Assembly: GCA_964645705.1 (NCBI GenBank)
Contig: CAZYAB010000001.1
Coordinates: forward strand, 1 to 64,000
DNA: 64,000 nt
Reading direction: 5' to 3'
DNA from: CAXGTL01 sp964645705
GTDB taxonomy: Archaea; Nanobdellota; Nanobdellia; Woesearchaeales; CAXGTL01
Part shown: positions 17,131-23,697 of the stretch, in pieces
Numbering within the stretch: position 1 is the stretch's first letter
How the letters are laid out: each line of letters starts with the position of its first letter
The notes under the pieces: model-generated
What the model was told of the DNA's origin: nothing
Seen by the model: only the letters and a program-made list of their open reading frames with translations
Database searches by the model: none
Made by a program: the position numbers and the translations under genes

Positions 17131-18033
17131 TCATTTTATTTCTTCTAAGAAATCACTCATAATCTTATTAACTTGTTTAGAATTTAATTTGATTATAAAA
17201 TGTTCTGCATTTTTCACAATTTTAAGTTTAGAACCTTTAATATATTTGTTCATTTTTATTGACCTTTTTTTTGAAACTAACCAGTCAAATCTCCCCGCAA
17301 TTATTATTGTAGAAACTTTGATCTTGCTCAATACCTCGGTCCCATTATAATTAACAGCATATGGAAACATCCTAACAATAGTAAGCCAATGATTTCTAAA
17401 CTCATAGCATTTTTTTAAAATTTTTGACATTTTATAAGGATTATATTTTATTTCTCTTTTAAATATCCCTTTCAAAAGGTCAAGTAAAAATAATGTTGGT
17501 TTTCTTAAAAAATGAGTATTAATATTATACATACTTTTTAACACATGTGCATAATCAGCAGAACAAAATATAAAAGCTTTCACTTTTTTAGAAAACATTT
17601 TATAGAATTCCAATGCAACAAGACTTCCATAACAATGTGTGACAAAAACAATTTGTTCAATTTTTTCCTTTTTTATTATTTCATTTATATCTTTTGCACA
17701 TGCCACATAACTATAATCTTTTGGAAACCTTTCTGAAGAAAAATGTCCTCTTAAGTCAGGCGCAATTATCCCAAATCCTTCATCAACCATTTTAGGTATG
17801 ATTTGATCCCATGAATTATAACTTCCAGTTAAACCATGAATAAACACTAAATATTTTTTTTTCTTCCTTTTTCCCCTTTTTCTTTTCTTTTGTTTTTCTC
17901 TTTTTTCCCAACCTATTTCTTTTCTTTCTTTTTCATTTGGTTTACTAAATAAATAAGAAATCTTAGTATTATCAAAACTGATTATTTCTTTTTTACTTAT
18001 TAAAGATCCCAAATCTATATTTGAATAAATCAT
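17131..18033 (-). CDS. alpha/beta hydrolase with Cys nucleophile
   Basis: This 300-residue single-domain alpha/beta hydrolase has the oxyanion region HGLTGSYNSW (67-76) and PDLRGH. The nucleophile elbow is THCYGS, giving Cys134 where most relatives have Ser. Asp250 (GRFDWLVS) and His278 (NAEHFI) complete a Cys-Asp-His triad. A stretch of about 25 residues before the first core strand is almost pure Lys/Arg/Glu (residues 34-60). It overlaps the upstream GT2 gene by 41 bases, so the two are co-expressed. Substrate unknown: esterase, thioesterase or dienelactone-hydrolase-like chemistry are possible. Confidence 0.82.
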   Translation of the reverse strand: MIYSNIDLGSLISKKEIISFDNTKISYLFSKPNEKERKEIGWEKREKQKKRKRGKRKKKKYLVFIHGLTGSYNSWDQIIPKMVDEGFGIIAPDLRGHFSSERFPKDYSYVACAKDINEIIKKEKIEQIVFVTHCYGSLVALEFYKMFSKKVKAFIFCSADYAHVLKSMYNINTHFLRKPTLFLLDLLKGIFKREIKYNPYKMSKILKKCYEFRNHWLTIVRMFPYAVNYNGTEVLSKIKVSTIIIAGRFDWLVSKKRSIKMNKYIKGSKLKIVKNAEHFIIKLNSKQVNKIMSDFLEEIK

Positions 18034-18703
18034 TTTTTATATCCCCAACAAAGACTCTGTACAAACCCGCACACATTAATTTTAAAGGCAAAATCACTTT
18101 ACCGTCATGATTAAATCTTCTAATGGAAGTTTTTACTTTAATGTTTGTTATTAATTTAAAATTAGATGCTTTTAATAATCTTTTAGTATATTCATAATCT
18201 TCTGCAAGTATAACTTTTTCATTAAAACCATTTATTTCTTCATGAACTTTCTTTTTGCTAAAAATAAAGCAGCCATTAACACCATCTAACCTATAAAATA
18301 CAGTTGTAAATATTCTAAATATTGCATAATATAACTTATACAATGATTCATTGCTTAATGGATATGTGTGTGATGCACCAGATTCAATCCCTTTACCAAA
18401 AACCTGAGAAATCTTGAACAAAACATCTTTTTCAAGTGCAGAGTCAGCATCAATAAAAACAATATTGTCATATGATGCCTTTTTCACGCCTAAATTTCTT
18501 TGATAAGAAACATTATTTTTTGACTTAAATATTTTTATTTTAAAAAACTTAGAAAACTTCTTAAGTATATTTATTGTTTTGTTATTATCACTAGCATCAA
18601 CTACTATAACTTCATATTTTTTAAAACTCTGATCTTTGATTGAGTTTAATAAATTATGAATATATTTTTCTTCATTATATGTTGGCACTATTATTGAAAT
18701 CAA
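17993..18703 (-). CDS. GT2 family glycosyltransferase
   Basis: 236 residues, GT-A fold. The protein opens directly with the nucleotide-binding strand ISIIVPTYNEEKYI, then VIVVDASDN and FIDADSAL (DxD-like metal site). The later acidic ED in LAEDYEYTKRLLK serves as the general-base region. I place the start at the TTG at 18703 because a Shine-Dalgarno TAGGAG (18715-18710) lies seven bases upstream; a longer frame to 18748 adds an unlikely leader. Together with the hydrolase it forms a two-gene minus-strand operon. Sugar and acceptor unknown. Confidence 0.82.
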   Translation of the reverse strand: MISIIVPTYNEEKYIHNLLNSIKDQSFKKYEVIVVDASDNNKTINILKKFSKFFKIKIFKSKNNVSYQRNLGVKKASYDNIVFIDADSALEKDVLFKISQVFGKGIESGASHTYPLSNESLYKLYYAIFRIFTTVFYRLDGVNGCFIFSKKKVHEEINGFNEKVILAEDYEYTKRLLKASNFKLITNIKVKTSIRRFNHDGKVILPLKLMCAGLYRVFVGDIKNDLFKYRFGIFNK

Positions 18704-18847
18704 AATGCAGCTCCTAAAATATATTTTCCAATATATATTTTCGCACAACCTTTTTGTTTATTTTAATACACATAATAACAAAGTACTTATATAGATTTAT
18801 GTAACAAACTTTATATATTAATTAAAATCCTTTTCACAAATATAAAA

Positions 18848-20089
18848 ATGGAAATCATAACTATAGTCTATTTATCTTTTATATTAGTATCTTTGTATTT
18901 ATCATTTATTTTTCTAATTCTATTTTTTCAAAGAAAGAAAGATCTGTTCAGAGATCCAATTCCTAAGAAAGAATTACCAAAGATAAGCACATTAACAGCA
19001 GCTTATAATGAACAAGACACAATTATTGGAACTATAAAGAACATTCTTTCAAACAATTATCCTAAGAATAAATTAGAAATAATAGTTGTGGATGACGGAT
19101 CAACAGATAAAACATTAGAACGAGTAAAAAAATTAAAAAAAGAATTAGGAATTAGAACATTAAAGATCATATCAAAAAAAAATTCAGGAAAAGCAGATTC
19201 ATTGAATCAAGCAGCAAAAGTTGCAAAAGGTAAGATATTAGCAGTAATAGACGCAGATTCATATATTGATAAAAATGCCTTCCAGAAAATGGCACCATAT
19301 TTTGAAGATCCTACTGTTGCAGCTGTAACAGCTTCTGTATTGGTTAAAAATAGGGCAAAGATTTTAGAACAATTACAAGCAATTGAATATACACTTATAG
19401 CGTGGGGCAGAAAATTATTACAATTTCTAAGCAGTGTTTACGTAACTCCTGGCGCACTAAGCATGTACAGAAAAACTACTTTTTTAGCAGTAGGCGGTTT
19501 TGATAGAAATAATATAACAGAAGATATTGAATTGGCTTGGCGTCTTCTAAGACAAGGTTATAAAATCAAAATGTGTTTAAGTGCTTTATCATTTACAGTT
19601 GTTCCAAATACATTCAAAAAATGGTGGAAACAAAGAATAAGATGGGACATAGGCGGTTTACAAACAGCATACAAACATAGAGACTTAATATTAAAAAAGA
19701 TTTATGGAATGATGGGGATGTTTGTTGCCCCATTTTTTATAGGTTCATTGATTCTTAGCATATTAGGTTTATCATTAATTGTTTATCTGTTTTCAATGAA
19801 AATATTATCTATTTATTTTTTAACAAAGCATTCGATAATAACAAGTAACAACCCATTCAATATAAACAAGCTGTACATATTACCAAACAGTTTTACTTTC
19901 TTTGCAATCGTATTCATAATAATCACAATTATTATTCTGTATAATGCATTGAAAACAATGAAGATTCATACAAAGATTCCTGTAATAAGCTTAAGTTTTT
20001 TGATATACCTTTTTATATATGTGACTCTTTTCCCTATCTTATTAATACATTCAATTTATAAGATAATAATAAAAGACATAAAATGGTGA
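18848..20089 (+). CDS. processive-type membrane GT2 glycosyltransferase (BcsA/IcaA-like)
   Basis: 413 residues: an N-terminal membrane helix, a GT2 domain (about 45-280), then three to four C-terminal helices. The D,D,D,QxxRW signature of processive beta-glycosyltransferases is complete: VVDDGS, DADSY, TEDIELAW and KQRIRWDIG. Such enzymes make poly-N-acetylglucosamine, hyaluronan or cellulose-like chains and pass them across the membrane. An extracellular polysaccharide is thus plausible; the sugar cannot be told. A TATA-like sequence lies about 40 bases upstream. The next gene follows nine bases after its stop and may be an accessory subunit. Confidence 0.85.
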   Translation: MEIITIVYLSFILVSLYLSFIFLILFFQRKKDLFRDPIPKKELPKISTLTAAYNEQDTIIGTIKNILSNNYPKNKLEIIVVDDGSTDKTLERVKKLKKELGIRTLKIISKKNSGKADSLNQAAKVAKGKILAVIDADSYIDKNAFQKMAPYFEDPTVAAVTASVLVKNRAKILEQLQAIEYTLIAWGRKLLQFLSSVYVTPGALSMYRKTTFLAVGGFDRNNITEDIELAWRLLRQGYKIKMCLSALSFTVVPNTFKKWWKQRIRWDIGGLQTAYKHRDLILKKIYGMMGMFVAPFFIGSLILSILGLSLIVYLFSMKILSIYFLTKHSIITSNNPFNINKLYILPNSFTFFAIVFIIITIIILYNALKTMKIHTKIPVISLSFLIYLFIYVTLFPILLIHSIYKIIIKDIKW

Positions 20090-20098
20090 TGATTTAAT

Positions 20099-20797
20099 AT
20101 GGACATAAATACAAATAATAAAAACAATAATAAAAAAAGTGTTTTTTTAAAAGCTGCAATTTATACCTTAATAATATTTATGTTAGGTGTTTTTCTAGGA
20201 TATACTTTGGAAGAATACAGAACTTCTTCTATTGAGGAAAGGTACCAAGAAATAGAATTTCAATGGCAAGACGCAAGAATTCAAAGTATGTATTTTCAAA
20301 ATTTAGGATCAGAAGAATGTGAAATTGCTATAAAAGAAAACCTTGCATTCTCAGATGAAATTTATGAATTAGGAAAAAACATTGAGGAATACGAACAAGT
20401 CAATGCTTTAACAGGAGAATTATTATTAGAAAAAAAAAGATATGCCTTATTTAAATCACAGTTTTGGCTCAATAACATGATCTTGAAAAACAGATGTTCC
20501 CCAGATTATGTTAATCTTGTTTATTTTTTCAAGAACAAACCAAATCTTGAAGAAAGACAAAAACAAAATACACAGTCAGACATATTAAAAAAAATAAAAA
20601 ATGATTATGGTCATAATGTGATGTTGATACCATTACCAATTGATATGAACATCTCCATGATTAATATATTTAGAGATCAGTTTCAAATAAATATTGTCCC
20701 GACTATTCTTATTAATGAGAAAATAAAATTAGAAGATATAAAAAGTTATGAAGAAATAGATAAAATAATTAATTCAACTTCTTTCAATTCTGATTAA
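20099..20797 (+). CDS. membrane-anchored thioredoxin-fold-like protein without CxxC
   Basis: 232 residues with an Asn/Lys-rich cytoplasmic start and one membrane helix (about 18-38). The outer domain has a helical first half and then a strand-helix-strand order (VNLVYFFKN, VMLIPLPID, VPTILINEKI) that resembles a thioredoxin fold with the cis-Pro strand (IVPTIL). The redox CxxC is absent. It has two isolated Cys residues. Its start lies nine bases behind the GT2 synthase, so it may be an envelope accessory protein. The fold assignment is inference from pattern only. Confidence 0.65.
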   Translation: MDINTNNKNNNKKSVFLKAAIYTLIIFMLGVFLGYTLEEYRTSSIEERYQEIEFQWQDARIQSMYFQNLGSEECEIAIKENLAFSDEIYELGKNIEEYEQVNALTGELLLEKKRYALFKSQFWLNNMILKNRCSPDYVNLVYFFKNKPNLEERQKQNTQSDILKKIKNDYGHNVMLIPLPIDMNISMINIFRDQFQINIVPTILINEKIKLEDIKSYEEIDKIINSTSFNSD

Positions 20798-20811
20798 GAA
20801 CAATTTTCGAA

Positions 20812-21297
20812 TTAACTCTTTTTTCTTACTTTAATCATATCGCCTATTGTCAATCCTTCTGAATTACCTTTTGCTTCAATTGCATGATGAATCTCTTCAT
20901 GTTCTTGAATAAGATCTATTCTGAAGAATCTTTCAAGTTTTTCAGCAAGTTTGATTGATGGTTTGAATGTTCCTGACTCTATTTTATGAATCACTGATTC
21001 TTTTTCATTTATAAGTTTTGCAACTTCTTTTTGTTTTAATCCTTTTCTTTCCCTTGCATTCTTCACAATATTACTAAAATTAGGGATAATCATTTGAATT
21101 ATTTCTTTTTCAGGTTTAAGTTTAACTTTAGCAACTGACTCAACGTTTTTCTTCTTTTCTTTTTTCATAACAGGCATCACTATTTCTTTTACTTTACCAA
21201 ACAAACTGCACGCTTTACAAACCTTTAGGTCACTCCCTTCTAAAGAAATAACATACATTTTTCCAACGTCTGAGCCACACATATTGCATGATGTCAT
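20812..21297 (-). CDS. aMBF1-like zinc-ribbon HTH transcription factor
   Basis: 161 residues. The N-terminal zinc ribbon has CNMC and CKAC pairs, followed by a Lys-rich linker. An XRE-type helix-turn-helix (about 85-140) reads ARERKGLKQKEVAKLI and VIHKIESGTFKPS. This is the layout of archaeal multiprotein-bridging-factor-1 homologues (TIGR00270), which associate with the small ribosomal subunit and basal transcription. I start at ATG 21297, behind AGGTGA. The frame continues upstream to 21369 but that part lies inside the tRNA-His gene and is not coding. Confidence 0.9.
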   Translation of the reverse strand: MTSCNMCGSDVGKMYVISLEGSDLKVCKACSLFGKVKEIVMPVMKKEKKKNVESVAKVKLKPEKEIIQMIIPNFSNIVKNARERKGLKQKEVAKLINEKESVIHKIESGTFKPSIKLAEKLERFFRIDLIQEHEEIHHAIEAKGNSEGLTIGDMIKVRKKS

Positions 21298-21350
21298 TAT
21301 TTCACCTATCATAAATACAAATATGAATAAAAATGGGGCGGCAACCGAGA

Positions 21351-21368
21351 CTTTCAAGACATTATCCA
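21351..21368 (-). other. tRNA-His T-loop intron (59/60), 18 nt
   Basis: A textbook bulge-helix-bulge: the outer helix is the T stem CCGAG:CTCGG, the central 4-bp helix is TTCA:TGAA, and the 3-nt bulges are AAT and AGT. The inner helix is GGAT:GTCT with an AAT loop. Cutting after the second bulge base on each side joins TTCAAA to T and restores the T loop. Confidence 0.8.
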
Positions 21369-21389
21369 TTTGAACTCGGCCTAGGGGAT

Positions 21390-21448
21390 ATCAACCCACC
21401 CATTATAACATAAATATTTGTATAAGTGAATGATAATTTCTAGATGGT
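21390..21448 (-). other. tRNA-His anticodon-loop intron (37/38), 59 nt
   Basis: The intron sits at the canonical position after G37. The outer helix is the anticodon stem, the bulges are GGA and ATA, and the inner helix is CCATC:GGTGG (one G-U). The central helix CTGT:GTTG is weak (one U-U mismatch, two G-U), so the motif is relaxed. Removal restores CTGTGGA between the stem halves. Confidence 0.75.
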
Positions 21449-21470
21449 CCACAGTCCCCCGTGCTGTTAC

Positions 21471-21488
21471 CCACCTGTTTGGCAAGTT
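21471..21488 (-). other. tRNA-His D-loop intron candidate, about 18 nt
   Basis: The insertion lies between AGCCTGG and GTAACA of a normal D loop. GCCT:AGGT can form a 4-bp central helix with 3-nt bulges GGA and GGG, but outer and inner helices are weak and the exact boundaries could shift by one or two bases. Confidence 0.6.
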
Positions 21489-21557
21489 CCAGGCTACACC
21501 ATTGCCGCCATTATTGTAATTATTCTAATTTTTTTATTCTTTTTTTATTTTTGTTGT

Positions 21558-22079
21558 TTACTTCCTTTTCTTCATACCAAATGTATAAGGCAACAAAAAT
21601 ACTACTGCATACAATAAACTTATCACTGTTGGACTATGTTGAATGTTCAGATTAAATAATGCGTCTAATTTGTTTGCAACAACTGTCATCAAAAATAAGT
21701 TTATGATTGTTATTAGTGGTATAAATGCAACTGCAAGTATGTGGTGGCGTCTTTCTATATCAATATCTCTTATTATCAAGTTAAATAATAATCCAAACAC
21801 CAAAGCAATTGACACAACCAACAAATACATAGGCCATTGAGACAATATCATTAAAAACGGCACTAAGAACATTGCAACTAACAAGTTACAGGTTGTGATC
21901 ACGACAAGTCCAATCCAATAAGTAACTCTGTTTGCTTGTTGTTTATAATGTTTAAGCGGTTTCTTTTTAAGCTTAACATTAAAATCACTTTTTACTTTGA
22001 ACGACTTTCCCATCTTTACTACTTTGGTCTTCTTGCTTTTTTTTTTATTTTTCCTCTTTTTTTTTTTATTTTTTTTCAT
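21558..22079 (-). CDS. four-helix integral membrane protein, unknown function
   Basis: 173 residues. The first ~50 are extremely basic (Lys/Asn/Arg), followed by four membrane helices (about 55-76, 80-98, 112-133 and 150-168) with short loops and a basic C-terminus. I recognise no family. It overlaps the upstream helical-protein gene by 14 bases and so belongs to the NAC minus-strand run. The start at 22079 includes the basic tail; ATG 22013 (MGKSFKVK) is an alternative start. The tRNA-His gene begins 48 bases after its stop. Confidence 0.65.
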   Translation of the reverse strand: MKKNKKKKRKNKKKSKKTKVVKMGKSFKVKSDFNVKLKKKPLKHYKQQANRVTYWIGLVVITTCNLLVAMFLVPFLMILSQWPMYLLVVSIALVFGLLFNLIIRDIDIERRHHILAVAFIPLITIINLFLMTVVANKLDALFNLNIQHSPTVISLLYAVVFLLPYTFGMKKRK

Positions 22080-22548
22080 TTTTCATCATTTCAAAAGTTA
22101 TCTGCATATATCTTTTTATTTTCTGGGTATAAATTTCTTGCATATTATCAATATCTAGAAGAACTCCTTCTTCTTCTCCATCTTTATTTTTAACTTTTGT
22201 AACTAAACCCACATGTCTTTTACCTTCATTAATTTTTTCATACTTCGCTCTTAAAACTCTTCTTAACCAAAGATAAAAATTACCCATCTCAACAATTTCT
22301 TCATTATCAGAAAATGTTTTAATAAGTAATTCTGCCTTAATTGCATTATTTTTTGGAATTTCATCTTCAATTAATTTATTTTCTTTAGCATATTTTAATT
22401 GTGCATTTATCAAAAAATCTATACAATCAATCATTCTTTTAACAATATTTCTTATTACTTCTACAATTCTTGTATATTTTAAAGAAACAAAGATAAGATG
22501 GTCTATTCTTTTTAATTCTTCATTCGCATCTGAAAACGATTCAATCAT
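22066..22548 (-). CDS. small helical protein, possible paralogue of next gene upstream
   Basis: 160 residues, nearly all predicted helix, no membrane segments. It contains a pattern DHLIFVSLKYT...IIDFLINAQL-like helices and a short GxVTKVKNKDGEE turn near residue 120. Its first half aligns by eye with the upstream 162-residue protein (an Asp-His-hydrophobic start, then a long helix ending in Tyr-Ala/Glu-Lys), so the two look like diverged tandem copies. No function is known to me. Overlap with the membrane-protein gene and close spacing suggest an operon led by NAC. Confidence 0.65.
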   Translation of the reverse strand: MIESFSDANEELKRIDHLIFVSLKYTRIVEVIRNIVKRMIDCIDFLINAQLKYAKENKLIEDEIPKNNAIKAELLIKTFSDNEEIVEMGNFYLWLRRVLRAKYEKINEGKRHVGLVTKVKNKDGEEEGVLLDIDNMQEIYTQKIKRYMQITFEMMKNEKK

Positions 22549-22560
22549 TTTATTATTTCC

Positions 22561-23049
22561 TCATATTTTTATGGTTTGTTTCTCTTTTATTATTATATTT
22601 TCTATTCTACCATAAAAAGCTTTTGTTTTTTTTAAGTAATTTTTAACATCATCAGCCGTTATTGACCTCATCTTATAATCATTCGAACATATTATGAATT
22701 TATCCTTTTTCACGAATTCAACAGGACTTTTCCTGTGTTTTATTATTATGTCTTTAACATCTAAAATAAAATTAATATAATTCGCATCAAAATTATAATG
22801 AAGCAAACATTTTCTTCTGAATAAGTCTAATTTCGACTCAAAATTATCTTTAAACTCAGGAACCCTGTTATTCTTTTTTTCATAATACAATAATGCAGCC
22901 ATAGTATTTGTAATTGCTAAGAACACATTATCCATTATTTTTAATAATAATTTAGGATCATTTACTAATGGAAATGTTTTAAATAAAATATGATCTGCTG
23001 ATTTAATATATCTTCTTGCTTCCTCTTTATATTGCAGATGTTTTTCCAT
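22561..23049 (-). CDS. small helical protein of unknown function (archaeal)
   Basis: 162 residues, soluble, mostly helix. Landmarks are SADHILFKTFPLVNDPKLL, a helix rich in Ala and Tyr (AALLYYEKKN), an RKC-LHYNFD segment and a C-terminal IIIKEKQTIKI. It resembles the adjacent 160-residue protein in layout. It starts 18 bases after the NAC stop and is probably co-translated with it. The helical all-alpha form recalls HEPN-like folds, but the RxxxxH motif of HEPN nucleases is not visible, so I do not assign it. Confidence 0.65.
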   Translation of the reverse strand: MEKHLQYKEEARRYIKSADHILFKTFPLVNDPKLLLKIMDNVFLAITNTMAALLYYEKKNNRVPEFKDNFESKLDLFRRKCLLHYNFDANYINFILDVKDIIIKHRKSPVEFVKKDKFIICSNDYKMRSITADDVKNYLKKTKAFYGRIENIIIKEKQTIKI

Positions 23050-23067
23050 TATTCTTTCAACAATTTT

Positions 23068-23412
23068 TTAATTCTTAAGATTCATAATAGCTTTTGCAAG
23101 GTCGCCTTCTGCTTCTCTAATTGCATTCATTGCTTCTTCTTCACTACAACCACATTGTTCAACAACAACCTTAATATCGTCTTTACTAATTTCTGGTTCA
23201 GTATCAATAGATCTTTCTTCAAAACTTCCTGCAACCTGAAAAGTTTCTTGCCCCATAGCATTGACCTTGCTTACACTAGGGTTTTGAAAAACCAATTCTT
23301 TATCTTCTAATCTAATGATAACTTCTTTTGCATCAATTTCTTCTTGCTTCATACCCATTTTTTTCATAGCTTGCTTCATCATCTTTGGGTTAATATTCAT
23401 TCCTGGAAACAT
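23068..23412 (-). CDS. nac: nascent polypeptide-associated complex protein (NAC)
   Basis: 114 residues, the typical archaeal NAC homodimer subunit: a Met-rich start (MFPGMNINPKMMKQAMKKMG), the NAC beta-barrel (EVIIRLEDKELVF, VAGSFEERS) and a C-terminal UBA domain (IKVVVEQCGCSEEEAMNAI). It binds ribosomes near the tunnel exit and nascent chains. The start is preceded by a strong GGAGGGGAT-type site on the minus strand (ATCATCCCCTCC in plus orientation). It heads a minus-strand run of four protein genes and the tRNA-His gene. Confidence 0.95.
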   Translation of the reverse strand: MFPGMNINPKMMKQAMKKMGMKQEEIDAKEVIIRLEDKELVFQNPSVSKVNAMGQETFQVAGSFEERSIDTEPEISKDDIKVVVEQCGCSEEEAMNAIREAEGDLAKAIMNLKN

Positions 23413-23697
23413 ACAATCATCCCCTCCATATATCTTTGTTTATAATTTGTATTTCTTTATATATTTTATATAAATTCATATATAGTCATATATAACATAA
23501 TATAGTAGTTGTATCTTATATTTATAAATTTGCCTATATCTAACCACCAACATACTTATCCTGCAGTAGTAAAAATAGAAATATTTATATACTATATAAT
23601 TTTCCTACTTATTGCTATAAAAAATAGGTTGATTTCTGTTAAAAAAAGGTGTAGACTAATTAATTTGTATAATTAATGTTTTGTGGAGGGGAAATAT
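23413..23697. promoter_or_regulatory. divergent promoter region, NAC and four-gene cluster
   Basis: This 285-base A/T-rich spacer contains several TATA-like sequences. For the plus strand, ATTTATATACTATATAAT around 23583-23600 implies a leader of about 75 bases. That leader has a small A/T palindrome (ATTAATT...AATTAAT, about 23658-23676) and a strong GGAGGGG Shine-Dalgarno at 23685-23691. No gene or RNA is visible in it. Confidence 0.5.

Larger units (their letters stand above)
21334..21509 (-). tRNA. tRNA-His (GTG) with three candidate introns and encoded CCA
   Basis: On the minus strand GGCGGCAA (21509-21502) pairs with TTGCCGCC (21344-21337), giving a 7-bp acceptor plus G-1:C73, the tRNA-His hallmark; CCA is encoded (21336-21334). 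D stem GTGT/GCAC is at 21499-21496 and 21464-21461. Anticodon stem GGGGA/TCCCC is at 21459-21455 and 21388-21384, with loop CTGTGG+A and anticodon GTG at 21452-21450. T stem CCGAG/CTCGG is at 21379-21375 and 21349-21345. Three insertions interrupt it: D loop (18 nt), position 37/38 (59 nt) and T loop (18 nt). Removing them leaves an 81-nt tRNA with canonical stems and T loop TTCAAAT. The tRNA call is strong; splicing itself is inferred. Confidence 0.88.

Noticed and set aside
21298..21369. N-terminal extension of the aMBF1-like protein (24 residues)
   Set aside because: It overlaps the 3' part of the tRNA-His gene; ATG 21297 has an AGGTGA Shine-Dalgarno and starts directly at the zinc ribbon.
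22561..23049. HEPN toxin/antitoxin assignment for the paired helical proteins
   Set aside because: No RxxxxH motif and no adjacent nucleotidyltransferase; the all-helical look alone is not enough.
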